Shown piece by piece: positions 53,677 to 61,856 of a stretch of 64,000 bases of DNA. This DNA comes from Candidatus Amulumruptor caecigallinarius (lineage in GTDB: Bacteria; Bacteroidota; Bacteroidia; Bacteroidales; Muribaculaceae): positions 1 to 64,000 of the forward strand of contig CALUMU010000009.1 of assembly GCA_944321825.1 (NCBI GenBank). Direction: 5' to 3'. Below the pieces are notes generated by a model. It searched no databases, was not told the DNA's origin, and saw nothing but the letters and a program-made list of their open reading frames with translations. Within the stretch, counting starts at the first letter, position 1. Every line of letters starts with the position of its first letter. The position numbers were made by a program, and so were the translations under genes.

Positions 53677-55866
53677 ATGTTCCCATTTGTCCGACAGCAT
53701 GACTCTATGCAGTGCGGTGCCGCATGTCTGTCGATGATATGCCGGCATTTCGGTTTAAGATACTCCATCGCCAAGATTTCCGATCTATGCCCGGCGACCA
53801 CGGAGGGGGTGTCGATGCACGGGATAAGCGAGACGGCGAAACGGATAGGATTCCGTGTCGTCAGTGCAAAATCCACGATAGCGGCACTGCAAGAAGGGCC
53901 CTTGCCGGCAATACTGCACTGGAACCAGAACCATTTCGTAGTGCTGTACAAAGTCAAGAAAGGAAAGACATTCTACATCGCCGACCCGGGCAAGGGTATC
54001 ATCAAGTATTCCAAGCGCGAGCTGGAATCGCACTGGATAAGTCTGACATCCGACGGGCAACCCATGGGCATCGCCATGTTTTTTGAGCCCGGCGAAAACT
54101 TCAGCGGATTAAACACCGGCACCAACCCCGACAAGCCGGCACGCTCATTCCGCTTCCTGACAGGCTATCTGAAGCAATACGACAAGCATTTCATCCAGAT
54201 ACTCGCAGGGCTTATCATCGGCTGCGTATTGCAGCTCATAATGCCGTTCCTGACACAGGCCATAGTGGATATAGGCATCAAGCACAGGGACATAGGATTT
54301 ATATGGCTGATACTTCTCGGCGAACTGATGATAGTGACAGGCCGCACTGCCACGGACTTCGTGCGCCGATGGCTACTGCTCCACATCTCCATGCGCATCA
54401 ACATATCCCTCGTGAGCGACTTTTTCATCAAGCTGCTCAAACTGCCGATGTCGTTTTTCGACACTAAGCTCATGGGGGATCTGCTCCAACGGATAGGCGA
54501 CCACAACCGCGTCCAGAACTTCCTCACAGGGCAGATGCTCAATGTCATTTTCACGTTCCTGAGCTTCGTCATATTCGGAATAGTCCTGTTTGTCTACAAT
54601 CCCCTGATATTCGGGATATTCGCCGCAGGAAGCGTATGCTATGGGGTGTGGATTTCATCGTTCCTGCGCAAAAGGAAAGTCTTAGACTACGAGCTGTTCG
54701 AACAGCAGGCCAAGAACCAGAACAAAACCTACCAGTTCATCACCTCCATGCAGGAAATAAAGCTGCAGGACTGCGAACGCCGGCGGCGGTGGGAATGGGA
54801 GGACACACAGGCCGACCTCTTCACGGTGCAGATGAAGTCGCTCAAACTGCAGCAGACCCAGGAGGCAGGAAGCATCTTCATCAACGAGGTGAAAAACATC
54901 ATCATAACCGTCCTTGCCGCGACAGCCGTAATCGACGGGCAGATGACCCTCGGAGCTATGCTCGCCGTGCAGTATATCATCGGGCAGCTCAACTCTCCGG
55001 TGGAGCAGTTCATGTCGTTTATCTACTCGCTCCAGGATGTCAAAATCTCCCTCGAACGCATCAACGAGATACACGAGGGCAAGAACGAGGAGACCGACGG
55101 GACGCAAGCCACGGACTTCGCTGCCGGAAAATCCATCAGCATAGCCAATGTCGACTTCAAGTATGACCCCCACGCGCTCCACAACACCCTGAGCGACATA
55201 TCATTTGAAATCCCCGAAGGCAAAGTGACCGCCATAGTCGGAGCTTCGGGGAGCGGCAAGACCACTCTGATAAAGCTGATGCTCGGCTACTATCGGGTGT
55301 CGGCCGGAGCCATAACCGTAGCCGGACGCAACATCGACGAGTACAACCTCAAATGGTGGCGGCGGCACTGCGGAGTGGTCATGCAGGACGGTGTGATATT
55401 CTCCGAATCCATAGCCCGCAACATCGCGGTCGATGACGGCGACATAGACCGCGAGCGGCTTGAACATGCCGCCCGGTTGGCCAACATCCACGACTATGTC
55501 ATGAAGCTTCCGCTGAAGTACGGCACGCAGATCGGACGTGACGGAGTCGGCCTCAGCCAAGGGCAGAAACAGCGCATACTCATAGCCCGCGCCGTCTACA
55601 AGCGTCCCGATTTCATCTTCCTCGACGAAGCCACCAACGCCCTCGACGCTAAAAACGAACGCGCCATCGTCGAGAACCTCGACCGGTTCTACAAAGGCCG
55701 CACGGTCGTCGTGGTCGCCCACCGCCTTTCCACAGTGAAAAACGCCGACCAGATTATCGTCATCGACGGTGGCCGCGTCGTAGAGACAGGCAACCACGCC
55801 TCCCTCATCGCCAAGAAAGGCACATACTACAACCTCGTCAAAAACCAGCTTGAACTCGGCACCTGA
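53677..55866 (+). CDS. C39 peptidase-ABC exporter (bacteriocin-type maturation transporter)
   Basis: 729 residues, inner membrane. Residues 1-130 are a C39 cysteine peptidase: QCGAACLSM with catalytic Cys13, HWNQNHFVVLY with the His, and YIADPGKG with the Asp. It cuts leaders after Gly-Gly, fitting the GG site in the precursor. About six membrane helices follow (160-440), then the ATPase with Walker A GASGSGKTT (about 525), Q-loop VVMQDG, signature LSQGQKQRIL, Walker B FIFLDEATNALD and VVVAHRLST. It would cleave and export the modified peptide. The stop is 1 base before the next gene's start. Confidence 0.93.
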   Translation: MFPFVRQHDSMQCGAACLSMICRHFGLRYSIAKISDLCPATTEGVSMHGISETAKRIGFRVVSAKSTIAALQEGPLPAILHWNQNHFVVLYKVKKGKTFYIADPGKGIIKYSKRELESHWISLTSDGQPMGIAMFFEPGENFSGLNTGTNPDKPARSFRFLTGYLKQYDKHFIQILAGLIIGCVLQLIMPFLTQAIVDIGIKHRDIGFIWLILLGELMIVTGRTATDFVRRWLLLHISMRINISLVSDFFIKLLKLPMSFFDTKLMGDLLQRIGDHNRVQNFLTGQMLNVIFTFLSFVIFGIVLFVYNPLIFGIFAAGSVCYGVWISSFLRKRKVLDYELFEQQAKNQNKTYQFITSMQEIKLQDCERRRRWEWEDTQADLFTVQMKSLKLQQTQEAGSIFINEVKNIIITVLAATAVIDGQMTLGAMLAVQYIIGQLNSPVEQFMSFIYSLQDVKISLERINEIHEGKNEETDGTQATDFAAGKSISIANVDFKYDPHALHNTLSDISFEIPEGKVTAIVGASGSGKTTLIKLMLGYYRVSAGAITVAGRNIDEYNLKWWRRHCGVVMQDGVIFSESIARNIAVDDGDIDRERLEHAARLANIHDYVMKLPLKYGTQIGRDGVGLSQGQKQRILIARAVYKRPDFIFLDEATNALDAKNERAIVENLDRFYKGRTVVVVAHRLSTVKNADQIIVIDGGRVVETGNHASLIAKKGTYYNLVKNQLELGT

Positions 55867-55867
55867 C

Positions 55868-56071
55868 ATGGAAACAGACAAACCCACGCATGACAACACA
55901 GAGCTGCACTCAGAGAAAGTGCGACAGCTGTTAGGAGACATCCCGCCATCGCTGGTCCGATGGGGCATCGCCGTCATCGTGATAGTGCTTGCAGCCCTCA
56001 TCGCCGCCCTGTGCCTGCTGCCCTACCCCTACTCCGGCGGCGAATCAATCCTCCAGCACCTGCTCCAATAG
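55868..56071 (+). CDS. Small protein resembling only the membrane anchor of an HlyD adaptor
   Basis: 67 residues. SEKVRQLLGDIPPSLVRWG followed by one membrane helix (VIVIVLAALIAALCLL) and PYPYSGGE is the pattern at the start of Bacteroidota HlyD/membrane-fusion proteins of C39 exporters. But the frame stops about 15 residues later, where HlyD should continue with ~350 residues of coiled coil and barrel. No remainder was seen downstream. It could be a truncated adaptor or a genuine small partner of the exporter, whose stop it nearly abuts. Confidence 0.7.
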   Translation: METDKPTHDNTELHSEKVRQLLGDIPPSLVRWGIAVIVIVLAALIAALCLLPYPYSGGESILQHLLQ

Positions 56072-56144
56072 AATAGCTGATTGCAAAGCGACATAAATAT
56101 GCTAATTACAAACAACCGAATTTATAATTTTCCGTCATAACGAT

Positions 56145-56477
56145 ATGGAAACAAAAAAGACTTATGCACCGCACGAAATTCAGCCGTCCACGCCCATTCA
56201 TCCGGGCGAGATACTGAAAGACGAGTTAGAAGCACGTGGACTGTCGCAGAGGAAATTTGCGGCTGTCATCGGCGTTTCCTATTCCGTGCTTAACGAAGTG
56301 ATAAACGGCAAACGGTCGGTCACTACCGAATACGCCTTGAAGATTGAGGCGGCTACGGGAATACCTGCCTACATCTGGGTAAATATGCAGTCAGCCTACA
56401 ATATGCAGACCGCACGAAAGGACAGTAAACTGTCCGTAATTCTTGACAATATCCGCAAGAGTGTGGCGGTACTTTGA
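56145..56477 (+). CDS. HigA-family XRE antitoxin, without a visible toxin
   Basis: 110 residues. HPGEILKDELEARGLSQRK is the HigA opening; the helix-turn-helix continues as FAAVIGVSYSVLNEVINGKRS, and the tail (ATGIPAYIWVNMQSAYN) matches HigA-type addiction antidotes. HigB toxin genes usually lie directly upstream, but only the 67-residue anchor protein is there. It ends 20 bases before the start of the broken receptor gene. Confidence 0.85.
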   Translation: METKKTYAPHEIQPSTPIHPGEILKDELEARGLSQRKFAAVIGVSYSVLNEVINGKRSVTTEYALKIEAATGIPAYIWVNMQSAYNMQTARKDSKLSVILDNIRKSVAVL

Positions 56478-56497
56478 GGATGTCCCTCTGTGAAAAC

Positions 56498-58566
56498 ATG
56501 CTGATAATAAAAACGTTACCATTCGTTTTGATGGGATTTTGTGCGCTCCTGTCATATGCAAGCGAGCCAGACTCCATCAAGGCATCAAACCATACCAAAG
56601 AGCTAAACGAAGTGGTCGTAACCGCATCGTATCTTACCCGTGAGGACGACCATATTCTCGCTGTCCCGACCAAGGAGCAGCGCAAACACGCCGTCACAGG
56701 ATATGACCTGCTGCAAAACCTGATGATTCCGGGAATATCCGTCGACCGCGCTACAGGGAGTGTGACAACACCGGCCGGAGCTGCAACGCTCTACATAGAC
56801 GGCCGCGAGGCAGACTTTCGGGAAGTCCAGTCCTTGAGACCCAAGGACATTGCACGTGTGGAATACTTCGACATACCGACGGGTAAATATGCAAACGACA
56901 TGTCGGCTATCAACTTTGTCCTGAAAAAACTTGATAACGGAGGTTACACACACAGCTTGATGCCACGCAAGGTGTCGGTTATCTGCATGGCGACTATAAC
57001 CTGATTTCAAAATTTGTCACCGGGACAAAAAGCATCAACCTATGGGCCGGATATGCCTTGGATGACCCGGAATCATCAACGGATGAAAGGGAAACATTCT
57101 ATTTCACGGATGGACGGCTGTCCAGAAACAGTTCATACAGCAATGCCGGCAACCGCAAATCGGGGGACGTGCAGGCTTCGATAAGCAACCGTGGGAAGAA
57201 ATACACATGGATGCTTCGCGGCGGTGTCTCTTGGAACGATAAGAAAAACGACGTAGACGGTGGGCTGACGGATTACCAATCGGCTGATGCGGCTTATAAC
57301 AACGGCGTCAGTCTGAACATCCATAGCCGGTTCAAGACGCTGCGTCCGAGCCTGTATTACTACGGTATGCACACGCTCTCGGACACAAAAACATTAGAGT
57401 ATGTCGTGGACGGATATTACTCCCGGAACGACTACAACCGCCTGTACGACGACGGCGGACGCTCCTATAAATCATCGGTCAAGGAAGATTATTACTACAC
57501 CAAAGTAAACGCCAACTACACGATGTCATTCAACCATAAAAACAGGCTGTCGCTGATTCTCTATGAATTTCTGAGAATCAGCAGCTCGGACTATTCAGGC
57601 ACCTCCAGTTACGACCAAAGCCTGCGGTCATCGGAAACAATCCTGTTTGTGGACTACTCCCAACGTCTGGGCCGATTTTTCTACGACATCAATCCGGGGC
57701 TGTCGTTCCTTACATACCGACTGAAGGGGATGGAATCAATCGACCATCTTACACCTCGACTCCAGACAAGGATGGCGTACATGATAGACAAGCGTCAGCA
57801 GCTCCAGTTTACATTCGCGTTAGGGAATACATACCCAAACATCAACACCATCAACAATGTCGAGCAGCAGACAGATCCGATAATAATACTTAAAGGCAAT
57901 CACGACATGGACAACTCAATACTGTTGAGTCCACGCCTCAGCTATAACCTCAACCTTAACAAGATCGCTTTGCAAGCAGGAGTTTCGTACTTCTACCAAA
58001 ATCATGCCATCGTCTCAGATTACTATATCCGTGGCGGAAACCTGATCAGCACATTCCGCGACGATTGCATCTATCATCGCCCTGCTGCCGATGTGTCGTT
58101 GACATACAAACCGTCCAAACAACTGAATCTCAACATTTCCGGCCAATGCAACGGACAACTTATCCGTGGCGGGGTCGCTCACCGCAACCTGACCTCAGCC
58201 ACCGTCCGGGCAGCAGTGAATTACTATGTCGGTGATTTTTCGTTCGGAGCCATGCTCTCCACTCCGGCCAATGATTTGGTCAACTATCAAATCGAGAGGG
58301 ACACATATTGGCGTTATCAGCTGTCAGCCATGTGGACCCACGGAAACTGGGCTGTCGAGGCTAATGCCAACAATCTGTTCATGATGAACAACGACATTAC
58401 CGACGAGCTGTCTACTCCGGCCTACTCATTCAGACAAACCGATTGGAACAGGCGGTACAACCAGTATGCAACGCTCAAAGTCGTATATAGTTTCGACTAC
58501 GGCAAAAAGACCTCCAAGTCCCCCAAGTACGAACGAGTGGAAAGCGAAAGCGCAATCTTGAAATAG
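56498..58566 (+). pseudogene. TonB-dependent-receptor-like gene with a frameshift
   Basis: Two frames together encode one ~688-residue receptor. The first (56498-57004) gives a signal peptide (PFVLMGFCALLSYAS), a TonB-box-like EVVVTASYLT and a plug (YDLLQNLMIPGI, TLYIDGREADFRE, VEYFDIPTGKYA). The second (from about 56956 to 58566) gives the barrel, with VGYLHGDYNLISKF before the first ATG of that frame. They meet in an (AC)4A tract at 56946-56954. Removing two bases there joins them as GGYTQLDATQGVGYL. So it is either inactivated or switched off by slippage. It starts 20 bases after the HigA stop. Confidence 0.85.
56946..56954 (+). repeat. (AC)4A tract at the receptor frameshift
   Basis: Nine bases ACACACACA at exactly the point where the two frames of the receptor gene join. 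Loss of one AC unit restores the frame. The tract is short, so a fixed mutation is as likely as a switch. Confidence 0.7.
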
Positions 58567-58646
58567 AACTCAGTCTGAGGTATAACTTCGGCCGGGGCAA
58601 AGCCAAGAGGTCATCCAATGCCTACATCACCGACACCGAAAAATAG
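58566..58646 (+). pseudogene. Detached 3' end of another TonB-type receptor gene
   Basis: Just after the stop of the frameshifted receptor gene, another frame encodes 26 residues with no start: ELSLRYNFGRGKAKRSSNAY then ITDTEK and a stop. A final barrel strand LRYNFG with a basic, Ser/Asn tail is how Bacteroidota receptors often end. The receptor before it already ends VVYSFDYGKK plus a different tail, so this is probably a leftover from deletion or gene conversion between paralogues. Confidence 0.7.
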
Positions 58647-58676
58647 CCTATGGCGACACAAAATAACGATTGCCGG

Positions 58677-61484
58677 TCACTCAGAGTCGCCATCCGCCCT
58701 CATGGTATCGTCATCAGGCATGTAGTCGATTAGAAACTGCACCAATGACTGCTTTTCCGCAAGGTTGAATTTTTTGCGGAGACGGTAACGGGCTGCTTCT
58801 ACACCACGGACAGTGAGATTGGCGAAGTCTGCAATTTCCTTGGTGGAAAGGTTAAGGCGCAGCAATGCGCAAAATTTAAGGTCGCTGGGGGTCAGAGCCG
58901 GGAACGAAGCACGCAGATTACGGAAAAAGTGTTCGTGGATCAAATCGAAATTCTGCTCGAACACGCTCCAAAATTCCCGGCTGTTGGTCTGGTTCGACTC
59001 TATCTTCCGTAGCATTTCGGCGGCAAGCTTAGTGTCTTTGCCACCCTGCCGGCGGCGGTCGTTGAGGCTCTCTTTCAGACTGTCGATTACCTGCTGTTTT
59101 GACGAGACATTCAGAGCCATCGACGCAAGCTCTTTGCCTTTGGCGGTGAGTTCGGATTCAAGCAGCCGCGCCCGCTGCTCAGCGATGATTTTCTCCTGCT
59201 CCATAAGCATTTTCTGCTTTTCGACCTCTTTTATCTCGAAATCCGCCTTCTGCCGGCGTAATTTCCATTTGACTCTGACCTGGGTTATTATCCAGATTAT
59301 AGCTACAGCGGCAATCAGATACGAAACCCAAGCCCACCATCTCAGATACCATGGAGTAGGCACTTTAAATTCAACGGCAATAATGTTACTGTCCCCGCGT
59401 ATATAGTCCTTAGCCTTTGCTATCAACTTGTAGTTGCCGCTTTTAAGATTGTGGAATGTCACCGTCGGGGCAGTGTTTGACGTTTTTACCAAAACATCAT
59501 CACCACGTATCAAACAGAACTCGAAGCTTGCCGAATTTTCGTAATTAGGATATGAAAAAGTAAACCTCACGACACCTGACAGCAGACCGTTTGTTGCATC
59601 GGCAAGTGTCACAGGCTGGAATCCATTAGCCGCATACGACTCTATCTTTGACAGATGCATCGACGGAGCGGCACTGCCTTTGTCATAAAAATCAGCAATC
59701 CTGACTTTCGCCACCGTCCCATTGAGGTTGAGGTATGAAACTCCATCGTTGTCCACATATACTTTGCCGTTGGTATAGTTGTTGCTTTTGGGAAATAGTT
59801 TCAGAGGGATAGACAGCTCTAATTGGAAATGCCCCTTATAGAAGCTCACCAAATAGTAAGCGTCTATGGTGGATAGCCACGCCGCCGTGTCATTGACCGC
59901 CGTAGCCGAGCAGATGTTCTTGATCGACGGAAGATCCACATTGATAGGATGGTCGCTCCTGAACCGTTCGGTAGTCTCATCAAACGTGTACAGCGAATCC
60001 CCGTCAGTGAAAACGGTCCTGCCACATATCCTCATGACCCCGTAATTACGTCTGTTGGAAGGGCTGCCGACTGTTGAAAACGTCTTTGTGGCGGCTCTCT
60101 TCAAATCATGAGAAAGCCTGATTTTCAAAATGCCCTTATTGAAATGTACACCCCAGATGGTGCCGTCGTTATCTATCACAGTTTGACGCAAAGGGGCTCC
60201 GAATCCTGCCACAGTATCTGTCAGTTCCCATAAACCTTGCAGATTCTTTTTAAACACCCGGAGAGAGAGATACGACGATTGGACTAACACATCATGGCCG
60301 TTGACATGCCCACGCACTATCCCCGTCGAATTGTCAGGATAAACGTACTCTCGACCTTTCCAATCCCGTATCAAGGTGATGCGGTTATTGGCGATGAAAG
60401 TAGTCCCGTCATAAGTGGAAATGTCCCAGTTCTGCCCTTTGAGCATATGGTTTTCGGTAATCGTGGAAGATGCCTCGGAATACTGGTAGAACCCATTGTT
60501 AGTGGCGATACATAAATCACCTCCCGGCTTGCCGACGCTGTAAACCATGCCCAATGCAGGTTCGTCCTTGTCAAGAGTCAACATATCGACAGGAAATCCG
60601 TTATGGATCAAGCCGATGCCGTCATCGAGCATCACCCACACATTGTCGTTCTTATCAGTATACAGCCCCAAGACCGAATTGTTGGGCAATCCGTGAGCCG
60701 AATCGAAGTGCATGACATGGCTTCCGTGTTTGTCGATGACATACAAGCCATTTTGCAGCGTACCGATCCACAATAAGCCATTTGCAGTATTTGTCACCCT
60801 GTTGACACCGGCAGATACAAGTACCTGATCTATGTCTGTCGGAAATTTAGTCAGCTGCCCCGATTCGTAACGGAAGATTCCGGCATATTCGCTTACAAGA
60901 AGCAGCCCCGAGACTCCCGAAAGCGCATTTACAGAAATCACATCGGCATCAGCCAGCTCACTACGTGAAAACAGGCATTTCCAGACACCTTTATCATACG
61001 AATAGAAGCCGTCATCGACCATTTGCGCATAAAGGGCTCCACCAGATGAAAACAGGTATAGCGGCTTTAGACCCACAGGGAGCGGCAGTATATCCGCCTT
61101 TTTACCGTCATAGGCAAATATCGACTTGAACGTCTGGAAATACAATCTCTCTCCACATCTGACTATATTCCAGACATCTTCATTTTCAATCGTGTAATTT
61201 CTGACGGAGTCCGACAAGGATGTGTATGAAAAAGACCCCAGTTCATTTTTCGTGAAGTACCCGAACTCCTCAAATGCCCCGACATATATGCGGTCACCCT
61301 CAGAACGCACCGAACGTATCACACTGTAACCGGGGATGCTCTGGCAATCCCATGTATATCCGTCGAACGACATCATCCCGGCATTGTTGGCGAAATACAT
61401 CACTCCTGCATCGTCCTGGGTGCATTGCCAGTTTTGAGCTTCCCCCTTATAGTCCCTTGTGGAGAAGGCCGTCACAATCGGCAT
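58677..61484 (-). CDS. Propeller/Y_Y_Y sensor with LuxR-type HTH, signal peptide out of frame
   Basis: 935 residues from the ATG at 61484, in fact a longer membrane sensor. Order: a two-component-regulator-type beta-propeller (about 1-600; NQNW-like AQNWQCTQDDAGVMYFANN, LWIGTLQNGLYVI), a Y_Y_Y-like domain (about 610-715), one membrane helix (WWAWVSYLIAAVAIIWII), a coiled coil (KEVEKQKMLMEQEKIIAEQR) and a C-terminal helix-turn-helix (LTPSDLKFCALLRLNLSTKE, IADFANLTVRGVEAARYRLR). No kinase or receiver is present. Relatives start with a signal peptide. Here IAVASSQASAAHF lies in frame upstream of Met61484, but its start is lost in a GATA repeat. It diverges from a susC-type gene. Confidence 0.85.
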   Translation of the reverse strand: MPIVTAFSTRDYKGEAQNWQCTQDDAGVMYFANNAGMMSFDGYTWDCQSIPGYSVIRSVRSEGDRIYVGAFEEFGYFTKNELGSFSYTSLSDSVRNYTIENEDVWNIVRCGERLYFQTFKSIFAYDGKKADILPLPVGLKPLYLFSSGGALYAQMVDDGFYSYDKGVWKCLFSRSELADADVISVNALSGVSGLLLVSEYAGIFRYESGQLTKFPTDIDQVLVSAGVNRVTNTANGLLWIGTLQNGLYVIDKHGSHVMHFDSAHGLPNNSVLGLYTDKNDNVWVMLDDGIGLIHNGFPVDMLTLDKDEPALGMVYSVGKPGGDLCIATNNGFYQYSEASSTITENHMLKGQNWDISTYDGTTFIANNRITLIRDWKGREYVYPDNSTGIVRGHVNGHDVLVQSSYLSLRVFKKNLQGLWELTDTVAGFGAPLRQTVIDNDGTIWGVHFNKGILKIRLSHDLKRAATKTFSTVGSPSNRRNYGVMRICGRTVFTDGDSLYTFDETTERFRSDHPINVDLPSIKNICSATAVNDTAAWLSTIDAYYLVSFYKGHFQLELSIPLKLFPKSNNYTNGKVYVDNDGVSYLNLNGTVAKVRIADFYDKGSAAPSMHLSKIESYAANGFQPVTLADATNGLLSGVVRFTFSYPNYENSASFEFCLIRGDDVLVKTSNTAPTVTFHNLKSGNYKLIAKAKDYIRGDSNIIAVEFKVPTPWYLRWWAWVSYLIAAVAIIWIITQVRVKWKLRRQKADFEIKEVEKQKMLMEQEKIIAEQRARLLESELTAKGKELASMALNVSSKQQVIDSLKESLNDRRRQGGKDTKLAAEMLRKIESNQTNSREFWSVFEQNFDLIHEHFFRNLRASFPALTPSDLKFCALLRLNLSTKEIADFANLTVRGVEAARYRLRKKFNLAEKQSLVQFLIDYMPDDDTMRADGDSE

Positions 61485-61523
61485 GAAATGCGCAGCCGAC
61501 GCTTGCGAAGAAGCTACTGCTAT

Positions 61524-61562
<39 letters not shown>

Positions 61563-61856
61563 GTCGGAATCTCATGGTTGGATGGTCTCATGGTTGAATC
61601 AAGGCTTTAACGACTCTTGTGCAAAGTTAAAAAATATTCCTAAATCAACAAAATTCAGTTTAAATATAATATACTGATGCATAAGTGCATACACTTGTCA
61701 AACGTAGTAAAACAGTAGTATGCCGTATAAGAAACGTAGCATAATAGTGGTCAGAAATTTCGTTAAAAAATCAGTTCATACTAATCTTGCACTGGATTTG
61801 GATGAGACTCGTATCCATTGAAAAACAAAACACATCTTTACTTAAATTTATCAATC

